Positions 1 to 6,011 of a stretch of DNA of 9,643 nt are shown in pieces (within the stretch, counting starts at the first letter, position 1; each line of letters opens with the position of its first letter). The stretch is from an uncultured Collinsella sp. (GTDB lineage Bacteria; Actinomycetota; Coriobacteriia; Coriobacteriales; Coriobacteriaceae). The notes under the pieces are model-generated. The model saw only the letters and a list, made by a program, of their open reading frames with translations, was not told the DNA's origin and searched no databases. Made by a program: the position numbers and the translations under genes. Location: positions 1 to 9,643 of the forward strand of contig UQUX01000067.1 of the NCBI GenBank assembly GCA_900544425.1, read 5' to 3'.

Positions 1-107
1 TTCCAGCGCAGCACGCAAGGAGCGAAGCGACGCAGCGGGGCGCGGCCGCCGAAAAGGCGGACGCGGAATCCCTCCGTCCCACAGCCGGCACTTGGGGACG
101 TTCCTAA
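1..107 (+). other. Possible 3' remnant of a + strand gene at the window edge
   Basis: All three forward frames are open from the window start into the palindrome at 84-143. The frame starting at base 3 ends at TAA 105-107 inside the palindrome and has mostly G/C third positions; its last residues read TAGTWGRS. Base 1 is open to a TAG at 295-297 and base 2 is open to just inside the palindrome. No recognisable domain can be seen in about 34 residues. It may be the tail of a gene whose end was formed or overwritten by the repeat, or simply GC-rich non-coding DNA. A small hairpin (CCGCC, GAAAA loop, GGCGG, about 47-61) has no T-tract. Confidence 0.2.
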
Positions 108-143
108 AGTGCCGGCACTAAAGGAACGTCTCCAAGTGCCGGC
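84..143. repeat. 60-bp imperfect palindrome (REP/MITE-like)
   Basis: The outer arms 84-105 and 122-143 are reverse complements over 22 bases with one mismatch (G96 against T131, a G-U wobble in RNA). The centre 108-119, AGTGCCGGCACT, is itself a perfect palindrome. The motif GCCGGCACTT thus appears in both arms and in the core. The size and nested symmetry suit a REP-type element mobilised by a REP-associated tyrosine (RAYT/IS200-like) transposase, or a small MITE. I recall similar GGGGACGTTCC/GTGCCGGCAC repeats in Coriobacteriia, but that is memory, not a search. No transposase gene is present in the window. Neither side has a T-run that would make it a good terminator. Confidence 0.8.
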
Positions 144-298
144 CTCCCAAAAATCTACCTTTAAAAGACAGGCGCCCCAGGCCCATAAGGACCAAGAGCG
201 CCTTTCATCTAGAAAATATCAGCCCAGTTCCGAAAAGCGAGCCGCATGCGACAACCAAGTAGCCGCAGGCCCCGGGAGAGTGGGGACACCGGCTTAGG

Positions 299-351
299 TT
301 TATCGCGAGTTCCGCACGAACAGGAGGCCACTTAATGTGGCCTCCGTCGTG
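299..351. repeat. Box 1 plus long hairpin, no T-tract
   Basis: A 22-nt box (299-320, beginning TTTATCGCGAG and ending CACGAA) is followed by a hairpin with perfect 9-bp arms, GGAGGCCAC 323-331 and GTGGCCTCC 337-345, and a 5-nt loop TTAAT. A second 5-bp helix (CACGA 315-319 with TCGTG 347-351) clamps its base across a small internal loop. Neither strand has a T-run after the stem, so it is a poor intrinsic terminator. A related box occurs at 375-398 before the pnp terminator hairpin. It lies beyond the pnp terminator, so it could belong to a neighbouring unit or be a dispersed intergenic repeat. Function unknown. Confidence 0.6.
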
Positions 352-374
352 AGCAGGACTGTAGAGCAGGAAAC

Positions 375-398
375 TTTATCCGCGGACCCCGCCGGGAA
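375..398. repeat. Box 2, diverged copy of the box at 299-320
   Basis: This 24-nt stretch begins TTTATCCGCGG and ends CGGGAA. It aligns with 299-320: identical TTTATC, then a shared GCG, CCGC and terminal GAA with small gaps. Like box 1 it lies immediately beside a hairpin, here the pnp terminator, on the side away from pnp. Between the boxes the octamer GAGCAGGA occurs twice (351-358 and 364-371, period 13). Confidence 0.4.
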
Positions 399-402
399 TA
401 GC

Positions 403-432
403 AAAAGGGCGACCCCCTTAGGAGTCGCCCTT
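403..432 (-). terminator. Intrinsic terminator of pnp
   Basis: A 9-bp stem pairs 405-413 with 424-432, with a loop of about 10 nt; two more C-G pairs can form inside it. On the minus strand it reads AAGGGCGAC, loop, GTCGCCCTT and continues TT then GC, so the transcript ends in UUUU, a short U-tract. It begins 23 nt after the pnp stop codon, as expected for the end of the rpsO-pnp unit. Confidence 0.8.
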
Positions 433-455
433 GTTGAGCTGCTTATGTTTAGCTG

Positions 456-2702
456 TTACTCGGCGTCGTGGTGACGGCGGGGCTTGCGGCCTCCGTTGTC
501 GCCGGGACGGCGCGGACGGTCGCTGCGCTCGGAGCGCTCGCGACGCGGACGCTCACGGCGCTGGAAGTGCTCGCCGTCGCCCTCAGAGGCACCCTCGGCA
601 CGAGCAGGGGCCTCGGGCTTGTCAAGACGATCGAGCGAGATCTTGCCGCGATCGTCGACCTCGATGACGACGACCTTGACCTCGTCGCCCACGTTGAGGA
701 CGTCCTCGACCTTCTCCACGCGGCCCTTGGCGACGCGGGAGATGTGCAGCAGACCGTCCTTACCGGGCAGCAGGTTGACGAAGGCGCCGAAGGGCTGGAT
801 GGAGACCACGCGACCGGTGTACTCCTCGCCCGGCTCGGGAACCTTGATGATGAGCTTGATGCGCTCGACAGCCTGATCGACGGACTCGCCGGTGCCGCCG
901 ACAAAGACGGTGCCGTCCTCCTGGATGTCGACCGAAGCGCCGGTCTCATCCTGGATACCACGGATGACCTTACCGCCGGAACCGATGACGTCGCGGATCT
1001 TGTCGGTCGGAACCTGGATGGAGACGATACGCGGGGCGGTGCTGCGCGTGGTGTGGCGCGGCTCGGGAATCACATCGAGCATCTTCTGCAGGATGAAGGC
1101 GCGACCCTCCTTGGCCTGCTGCAGGGCGCGGGCCAGGATGTCGAAGGTGAGGCCGGTGGCCTTGTTGTCCATCTGCAGGGCGGTGATGCCCTCGGTGGTG
1201 CCGGTGACCTTAAAGTCCATGTCGCCCAGGAAGTCCTCGAGACCCTGGATGTCGGACAGGACCACGGTCTTGCCCTCCTCCTGGATCAGGCCCATGGCGA
1301 TACCGGAGACCGGGCGCTTAATGGGCACGCCGCCGTCCATAAGGGCGAGCGTGGAGCCGCAGGTCGAAGCCATCGAAGAGGAGCCGTTGGACTCCATGAC
1401 CTCGGAGACGACGCGGATGGCGTAGGGGAACTCGTTCTCGTCGGGAAGCACCGGAAGCAGAGCGCGCTCGGCCAGATTGCCATGGCCGATCTCGCGGCGC
1501 TTGGGGCTGCCCATGCGGCCGGTCTCGCCGGTGCAGAAAGGCGGGAAGTTGTAGTGGTGCATGTAGCGCTTGCCCTCGGTGGGCTCGATGGTATCCAGAC
1601 GCTGGCCCTCGTTGAGCATACCGAGCGACAGGACGGAAAGCACCTGGGTCTGGCCGCGCTGGAACAGACCAGAGCCGTGAACGAGCGGCAGGTAGTTGTC
1701 CTTCACCATGATGGGACGGATCTCGTCGGCAGCACGGCCGTCGACGCGCTCGCCGGTCTCGACGACCATGGTGCGCATGGCCTTCTTCTCGAGCTTCTTG
1801 AGCGCCACGGGGATCTCGCGCTCCCAAGCGGCCTGCTCCTCCTCGGTGAACTCGGCGCGGATGGACTCCTTCAGAGCCTCGACCTTACCGATACGGGAGA
1901 GCTTGTCGGCGTCGCGAAGGGCTGCAGCCATCTCGTCGTAGTGGGCGAAGATGCGCTCCTGGACCTCCTCGACGGGCTGGTCGAGCGGGTACTCCTTCTT
2001 GACGATGGGGCCGTTAACCTGCTCCCACTCGGCGACGAACTCGTCCTGAGCCTGGCAGAAAGCAGCAAGGGCCTCCTGGCCAAACTTCATAGCGGCGAGC
2101 ATGTCGTCCTCGGAGATCTCCTCGGCGCCGGCCTCGACCATCGAGATGAAGTCGGCGGATCCGCCCAGCTCCAGGTCCAGATCGGAGTTCTCGCGCTCCT
2201 CGTAGGTGGGGTTGACGATAAACTCGCCGGTCTCCACGTTACGGCCGATGCGCACGCAGGCAAGCGGGCCCTCGAAGGGCACGCCGCCGAGCGTCATGGC
2301 CAGGGAGGCACCCATGACGTTGATGACGTCGAAGGGGTTGACCTGGTCGGCGACGAGCGAGGTAGCGACAATGTGTACCTCGTTGCGGAAGCCGTCCGGG
2401 AAGCTCGGGCGAATCGGACGGTCGATCATGCGCGCGGTGAGCGTGGCCTTCTCGCTGGGACGGCCCTCACGCTTGAGGTAGCCACCCGGGATGCGGCCGG
2501 CAGCGTACATCTTCTCGTTGAAGTCGACGGTCAGCGGGAAGAAGTCATAGTTCTTGCGCTCCTTGGAGACGACCACGGTATCGAGCATCGTGGTGTCGCC
2601 CTGCTTGACCAGACAGGCGCCAGTGGCCTGCTTGGCAAGCTCGCCGGACTCAAAGGTGTAGGTCTTGCCGTACAGCTCAAAGGTCTTGGATACGAGTGTC
2701 AT
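456..2702 (-). CDS. pnp: Polyribonucleotide nucleotidyltransferase (PNPase)
   Basis: Cytoplasmic phosphorolytic 3'-5' exoribonuclease that degrades mRNA to nucleoside diphosphates using phosphate, and can add tails in reverse; it forms a trimeric ring. The 748-residue product has the full family layout: first RNase PH domain (about 10-145, with GRIPGGYLKREGRP at 69-82), a helical linker (about 240-320), second RNase PH domain (about 325-545) with catalytic D490, D496 and K498 in EDFLGDMDFK, a KH domain (about 555-620, GSGG at 574-577) and an S1 domain (about 625-692). Odd point: about 55 extra C-terminal residues, hydrophilic, with 13 Arg among residues 714-743. The ATG start has AAAGGAG four bases upstream. 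It follows rpsO, the widespread rpsO-pnp pairing, with a terminator and a structured leader between. The identification is secure. Confidence 0.99.
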   Translation of the reverse strand: MTLVSKTFELYGKTYTFESGELAKQATGACLVKQGDTTMLDTVVVSKERKNYDFFPLTVDFNEKMYAAGRIPGGYLKREGRPSEKATLTARMIDRPIRPSFPDGFRNEVHIVATSLVADQVNPFDVINVMGASLAMTLGGVPFEGPLACVRIGRNVETGEFIVNPTYEERENSDLDLELGGSADFISMVEAGAEEISEDDMLAAMKFGQEALAAFCQAQDEFVAEWEQVNGPIVKKEYPLDQPVEEVQERIFAHYDEMAAALRDADKLSRIGKVEALKESIRAEFTEEEQAAWEREIPVALKKLEKKAMRTMVVETGERVDGRAADEIRPIMVKDNYLPLVHGSGLFQRGQTQVLSVLSLGMLNEGQRLDTIEPTEGKRYMHHYNFPPFCTGETGRMGSPKRREIGHGNLAERALLPVLPDENEFPYAIRVVSEVMESNGSSSMASTCGSTLALMDGGVPIKRPVSGIAMGLIQEEGKTVVLSDIQGLEDFLGDMDFKVTGTTEGITALQMDNKATGLTFDILARALQQAKEGRAFILQKMLDVIPEPRHTTRSTAPRIVSIQVPTDKIRDVIGSGGKVIRGIQDETGASVDIQEDGTVFVGGTGESVDQAVERIKLIIKVPEPGEEYTGRVVSIQPFGAFVNLLPGKDGLLHISRVAKGRVEKVEDVLNVGDEVKVVVIEVDDRGKISLDRLDKPEAPARAEGASEGDGEHFQRRERPRRERSERSDRPRRPGDNGGRKPRRHHDAE

Positions 2703-2803
2703 TGTTCTCCTTTACCCCACAGGCCCCTTGTCTGCGGGCTTCTCATGTGACGCGGGCCCCCTGCCCCCGCCACGCTTCAGAGCGTGATTGTTCACGCCCT
2801 TAC
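2703..2803 (-). promoter_or_regulatory. Structured pnp leader
   Basis: The 101 nt between the rpsO terminator and the pnp start can form several stems on the minus strand. One is CACGCT, loop CTGA, AGCGTG (2771-2786). The nearest to the gene is CCCGCAG, 9-nt loop, CTGTGGG (2716-2738), seven pairs including one G-U, ending only two bases from the AAAGGAG ribosome binding site (2707-2713). A weaker GC-rich stem lies between. In E. coli pnp is autoregulated through a leader stem cut by RNase III and then acted on by PNPase; a similar arrangement here is inference. I found no convincing -35/-10 pair, so pnp may depend on read-through from rpsO or on a promoter I could not recognise. Confidence 0.5.
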
Positions 2804-2805
2804 AC

Positions 2806-2836
2806 AAAAAGAGCGTCCCGCATGCAGGACGCTCTT
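2806..2836 (-). terminator. Intrinsic terminator of rpsO
   Basis: A perfect 10-bp stem pairs 2809-2818 with 2827-2836 and has an 8-nt loop (CGCATGCA on the plus strand). On the minus strand the stem reads AAGAGCGTCC ... GGACGCTCTT and runs on as TTT, giving five U in a row. It starts 16 nt after the rpsO stop. It should set rpsO expression apart from pnp, with partial read-through likely because pnp lies in the same orientation. Confidence 0.9.
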
Positions 2837-2852
2837 AGCATGTACAAGTTCG

Positions 2853-3131
2853 CTACTGAATATTGTCGCGAATGCCCAGAGCCTTGATGAGCTCACGGTA
2901 CTCGACGATGTCGTTCTTCTTGATGTAGGAGAGAAGACGACGACGACGGCCGACGAGCATGAGCAGGCCACGACGGGTGTGGAAGTCCTTCTGGTGGGAC
3001 TTCATGTGCTCGGTCAGCTCCTTGATGCGCTCGGACAGGATGGCGACCTGAACCTTGGGGTTGCCGGTGTCGACCGGGGTGTTACCGAACTGGGCAGTCA
3101 GCTCCGCCTTGCGCTCTTTGGAAACAGTCAT
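2853..3131 (-). CDS. rpsO: 30S ribosomal protein S15
   Basis: Primary 16S rRNA binding protein that docks at the central-domain three-way junction and nucleates the 30S platform. The 92-residue product is close to the usual 89. The family signature is clear: DTG at 21-23, Q28, H42, H46, D49 and the basic stretch TRRGLLMLVGRRRRLL at 52-67. These include the residues known to touch the junction and the GU/GC helix in E. coli S15 (one-residue numbering offset); the usual Ser of the HSRRG segment is Thr52. The start is the ATG at 3129-3131 with AAAGGTG five bases upstream. A longer reading to 3227 would add 32 residues unlike any S15, so I reject it. It lies 138 nt after recO and is followed by a strong terminator, then pnp. 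Confidence 0.98.
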   Translation of the reverse strand: MTVSKERKAELTAQFGNTPVDTGNPKVQVAILSERIKELTEHMKSHQKDFHTRRGLLMLVGRRRRLLSYIKKNDIVEYRELIKALGIRDNIQ

Positions 3132-3269
3132 TGTTTCACCTTTCGTTTTGCGTCGCCATCGGGCGACTCGATTCGCCTCGGACTGGGAAGCCGCCGGTGG
3201 AGCGAGCAACCAAGGTCGAGGTACCAACAGGTCGGTATGTTACCACAAGCAGCCCGCGCCTGCGCATCA
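3132..3269 (-). promoter_or_regulatory. rpsO leader with alternative hairpins; possible promoter
   Basis: Minus-strand hairpin A is GTCGCC, loop CGAT, GGCGAC (3152-3167), ending eight bases before the ribosome binding site at 3137-3143. The TCGCC arm (3162-3166) can instead pair with an upstream GGCGA (3173-3177) across a 6-nt loop, giving hairpin B, so A and B exclude each other. Farther upstream GGTA and TACC elements around 3220-3246 can also pair. S15 represses its own translation through leader RNA in several bacteria, with structures that differ between phyla; that role here is inference. A weak extended -10 candidate, TGG followed by TAACAT (3237-3245), lacks a clear -35. I see no terminator after recO, so read-through into rpsO is possible. 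Confidence 0.45.
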
Positions 3270-4019
3270 TCACCGACCCAACATGAATTCCATCGCACGG
3301 AGGCGCTGATCGGTGTGCGTCGCAGCCCAAACATGCGAAAGCCCCAGCAAAAAGGCTGCGGTATGCGGGTCGATTCGCTCGGCCAAAAGCGCATCGAAGG
3401 TCATGGACATGAGGGCGCGCAGCCATGCGGCCTCACCGGTCGACACCAGTTCGGCACCTGGAACGCTCGACGCGCACGACCCGCACATGAGGCCGCCCGC
3501 CTGGGGCGAAAAATACGACAGCATGGGGTCTCCGCACAGCACGCAGGCCGAAAAATCGGGTCGATAGCCAACGTGCGACAGCAGCTTAAAGACATATGCC
3601 GCCACAAGTAGGTCCATATGTGCCGTGTCAAGCCCGCTGCCCACCAGGGCAAGCGCTCGCTGCGTGATGGCAAAGGTAAACGGGTCCTCGGCGTCCTCGA
3701 ACGAGCACACGCGCGCGACCTCGGCGATCGCGCTTGCGGCGCAGGTCGTCTCGTAATCGGGCGCAACGCCGAGCGGCGCCTCCATAAGCTCGGCCTGGGA
3801 AACCACGTCGAGTGACCGTCCATGTGCGAGCAGCATATCTACCGTACAGAACAGCTCGCAGCGCGCAGCCAGGCGTCCGCCGGGTTTGCGGGCGCCCTTT
3901 GCCACGGCACGAACCTGCCGCCCCCGCTCGTCAAGCATCGTCAAGATCAGGTCGGTCTCTTTGAGCTTCGTCTTGTCGAGGACGAGCACCTTGGTGCGAT
4001 ATGTCCGGGAGCCTGCCAT
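3270..4019 (-). CDS. recO: DNA repair protein RecO
   Basis: Recombination mediator that, with RecR, loads RecA onto SSB-coated single strands in the RecFOR pathway and can anneal DNA; acts on the nucleoid. The 249-residue product has the N-terminal OB-fold (about 1-80; it opens with a YRTKVLVLDKTKLKETD segment typical of RecO), a helical C-terminal domain, and a zinc-finger cysteine set C159/C162 and C179/C182 (CVLC and CGSC), a common feature of RecO proteins. The length is normal. The ATG start at 4017-4019 follows era by 15 nt; its likely Shine-Dalgarno AAGGA (4032-4036) overlaps the era TAA stop, with a fairly long 12-nt spacer. It is the last gene of the dnaJ-recO operon. Confidence 0.95.
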   Translation of the reverse strand: MAGSRTYRTKVLVLDKTKLKETDLILTMLDERGRQVRAVAKGARKPGGRLAARCELFCTVDMLLAHGRSLDVVSQAELMEAPLGVAPDYETTCAASAIAEVARVCSFEDAEDPFTFAITQRALALVGSGLDTAHMDLLVAAYVFKLLSHVGYRPDFSACVLCGDPMLSYFSPQAGGLMCGSCASSVPGAELVSTGEAAWLRALMSMTFDALLAERIDPHTAAFLLGLSHVWAATHTDQRLRAMEFMLGR

Positions 4020-4034
4020 GCGCGCCGCGCGTCC

Positions 4035-5102
4035 TTAGTCCTCGGCGTTGTAGCCAAAGCGGCGAATCTGGGCCTCGTCGTCGCGCCAGCCGGCCTTGAC
4101 CTTCACGTCCAGCTCCAAAAAGACCTGCGTGCCAAAGATGCGCTCAAGATCGCGACGGGCGTCGATACCGATATGCTTGATCATCTCGCCGCCCTTACCG
4201 ATGATGATGCCCTTTTGGCCCTCGCGCTCGACGTAAATGGTGGCGTGCACGCGCAGCACCTTCTTGGTCTGCTCAAGCGCATCACAGATCACGCCAACGG
4301 AGTGCGGGATCTCATCACGGGTGCGGCGCAAGACCTTCTCGCGCACAAACTCGGCAACGAGCGTCTCATCGGAAGCGTCGGTACCCATATCCTCGGGGAA
4401 CCAACGCGGACCCTCGGGCAAAAAGTGCGCAACGGTCTCGATAAAGGCATCGACGTTGAAGTTCTTGACCGACGACGTCACGATCTCGTCGTCATATTCC
4501 ATGAGCTCGTGGGCGGCCTTGAGCTGTTCCATAACCTGGGCGGGATCGGCCTCATCGGCCTTGGTGAGCACCAGGACCTTCTTGGAACGGGAGCATCTGA
4601 CGCGCTCGGCAACCCAGGCGTCTCCCCTGCCGATCGGCTTGGTGGCATCAATCAAAAACGCGACGACATCGACATCGTTCAGCTCGAACAGCGCGCTCTT
4701 GTTGAGCTCGGACCCCAGGCCGTCCTTGGGTTTGTGGATACCCGGAGTATCGACAAAGACCAGCTGGTAGCCGGGACGGTTGACGACGGCGCGCATGCGG
4801 CGGCGAGTCGTCTGGGCCACCGGCGAGGTGATGGCGACCTTTTTGCCATAGCAGGCATTAAGCAGCGTGGACTTGCCGGCGTTGGGACGACCGACCAGGG
4901 CCACAAAACCGCTGCGGAAACCGGGCTCCACGTCACCAAAGCCCGCGAGGCTGTCGCCCTCGTCGCACAGGGCGTCGAGCTCCTCGTCGCTCATGCCCTC
5001 AAACGGGTCGAACTCCTCGACATCCTCGAGCTCCTCGGTATCCACCGCATCCAGGACCTCGTCATCCAAAACTTCATCGGTAGGCTGCATATTGTCGGAC
5101 AT
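4035..5102 (-). CDS. era: GTPase Era with acidic N-terminal extension
   Basis: Essential GTPase that binds the 3' end of 16S rRNA during 30S maturation. Motifs: G1 GRPNAGKS at 71-78, G2 with TT at 98-99, G3 DTPG at 118-121, G4 TKAD at 180-183 (Thr where Asn is usual in Era), G5 region SSVKN at 210-214, and the C-terminal KH domain with GKGG at 302-305. The product is 355 residues against the usual roughly 300: residues 1-60 are an extra segment with 25 Asp/Glu and no Lys or Arg, likely disordered. The ATG at 5100-5102 has AAAGGGA with a 5-base spacer, which supports the long form; the internal Met37 has GAGG only two bases away. It sits 12 nt after dgkA and 15 nt before recO. Confidence 0.97.
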   Translation of the reverse strand: MSDNMQPTDEVLDDEVLDAVDTEELEDVEEFDPFEGMSDEELDALCDEGDSLAGFGDVEPGFRSGFVALVGRPNAGKSTLLNACYGKKVAITSPVAQTTRRRMRAVVNRPGYQLVFVDTPGIHKPKDGLGSELNKSALFELNDVDVVAFLIDATKPIGRGDAWVAERVRCSRSKKVLVLTKADEADPAQVMEQLKAAHELMEYDDEIVTSSVKNFNVDAFIETVAHFLPEGPRWFPEDMGTDASDETLVAEFVREKVLRRTRDEIPHSVGVICDALEQTKKVLRVHATIYVEREGQKGIIIGKGGEMIKHIGIDARRDLERIFGTQVFLELDVKVKAGWRDDEAQIRRFGYNAED

Positions 5103-5114
5103 GGGAATCCCTTT

Positions 5115-5492
5115 CTAAATAAAGCCGAGCGCGCGGGCAAATACCAGCACGCCCACAATCGCGGCGGTGATGGAAAGAACGTATACAGAGGCGGCGGCGA
5201 TGTCCTTCGCACGCTTGGCCAGCGGATGGAGCTCCTGGGTCGCTAGGTCGACGATAGCCTCCATAGCGGTGTTGCACAGCTCGCCGTGGATCACCAGGCC
5301 GCAACAGATGATAATCGTGGCCCACTCGGCAATGTCGAACCCCACGATGCAGCCTGCAATGACGGTACACACGCCCGCCACGAGCATGACCTTAATGTTG
5401 CGCTCGGTCTTGACGGCGGTGACGAAGCCCTCCATGGCGTAGGAAAACGACTTTAAGAAGGACGGATGGTCCTTGTTCGATCCGGGAATCAT
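5115..5492 (-). CDS. dgkA: DgkA-family diacylglycerol/undecaprenol kinase
   Basis: Small integral-membrane kinase of the prokaryotic diacylglycerol kinase family. The 125 residues show three hydrophobic helices (about 35-52, 56-71, 99-121) and the active-site set E30, E71, N74, E78, K96, D97. These match the E. coli DgkA residues E28, E69, N72, E76, K94 and D95 with a constant offset of two. In monoderm bacteria homologues beside ybeY and era usually phosphorylate undecaprenol (UdpK) to feed cell-wall carrier lipid; since this looks like a monoderm lineage I favour that substrate, but sequence alone cannot separate the two. The start ATG (5490-5492) has AGGAG with six-base spacing, and this site includes the ybeY stop codon, indicating coupled translation. 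Confidence 0.93.
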   Translation of the reverse strand: MIPGSNKDHPSFLKSFSYAMEGFVTAVKTERNIKVMLVAGVCTVIAGCIVGFDIAEWATIIICCGLVIHGELCNTAMEAIVDLATQELHPLAKRAKDIAAASVYVLSITAAIVGVLVFARALGFI

Positions 5493-5501
5493 AGACGGCT
5501 C

Positions 5502-6011
5502 CTAGTCGTGGGCGTGGTTGGTGATGGGGCCGACGTGGACTAGCTTAGGGTCCTCGCCGCGCTCGAGCGCCAGATCGCGCAGGATGGCGTCCTCGCGGGC
5601 CTCCATGACCTCGGCCTCGTCGTCCTCGATGTGGTCATAGCCCAGCAGGTGCAGCATTCCGTGTACGAGCATCAGACGGCACTCGTCAGCGGGGCTATTG
5701 CCAAAACCGGGGGCCTGACGGGCAATAACCTGCGGGGCCAAGATAATATCGCCGAGCTCGAGCGTCTCATCGGCGGGAATGTCATCGTCAAAGGCCGAAT
5801 CGCACTCAAACGAGAGCACATCGGTGGTGCGGTCGATACCGCGCCACTCGTGGTTGAGCTCGTGCATCTCGTCCTCGTCGACATACGAAAGGGAAATCTC
5901 GACTCCACGTTCAACGCCCTCGGCGGCAAGCACAACCTCGCAGATGTGCTCCACCTCCTGCGCGTCGAGCAGCGTATCGAGCTCGGTATCGTTGCTGATC
6001 AATACACTCAA
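5502..6011 (-). CDS. ybeY: Endoribonuclease YbeY
   Basis: Single-strand metallo-endoribonuclease for 16S rRNA 3'-end maturation and 70S quality control. The 169-residue product carries the metal-binding signature HGMLHLLGYDH (H117, H121, H127) and the upstream family segment TDVLSFE at 63-69. The length is slightly above the usual 150-160 because of a C-terminal tail of about 20 residues. The start is TTG (6009-6011), overlapping the phoH stop as TTGA, with AAAGGAG (6017-6023) five bases upstream; no ATG lies nearby in frame. This 4-bp overlap implies translational coupling to phoH. Era, which binds the same region of 16S rRNA, lies two genes downstream. Confidence 0.97.
   Translation of the reverse strand: MSVLISNDTELDTLLDAQEVEHICEVVLAAEGVERGVEISLSYVDEDEMHELNHEWRGIDRTTDVLSFECDSAFDDDIPADETLELGDIILAPQVIARQAPGFGNSPADECRLMLVHGMLHLLGYDHIEDDEAEVMEAREDAILRDLALERGEDPKLVHVGPITNHAHD

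Noticed and set aside
170..205. Hairpin AGGCGC ... GCGCCT followed by TTT on the plus strand
   Set aside because: The stem is six pairs with a loop of over 20 nt and the T-run is three bases; it is too weak to call a terminator.
109..297. Plus-strand 62-codon open frame after the palindrome
   Set aside because: It begins inside the palindrome at a non-ATG codon, has no ribosome binding site, and its composition looks like translated repeat and spacer.
220..400. Possible structured RNA gene (RNase P RNA, SRP RNA, tmRNA or riboswitch) in the pnp-distal gap
   Set aside because: I compared the stretch with the conserved cores I know for these classes and found none; only local hairpins are visible.
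468..2750. Plus-strand open frame of 760 codons opposite pnp
   Set aside because: It is an antisense shadow of pnp with low-complexity Leu/Gly/Asp/Ala composition and no ribosome binding site or domain.
3822..5246. Plus-strand open frame of 474 codons opposite era and dgkA
   Set aside because: It runs across gene boundaries of the minus-strand operon and has no recognisable protein features.
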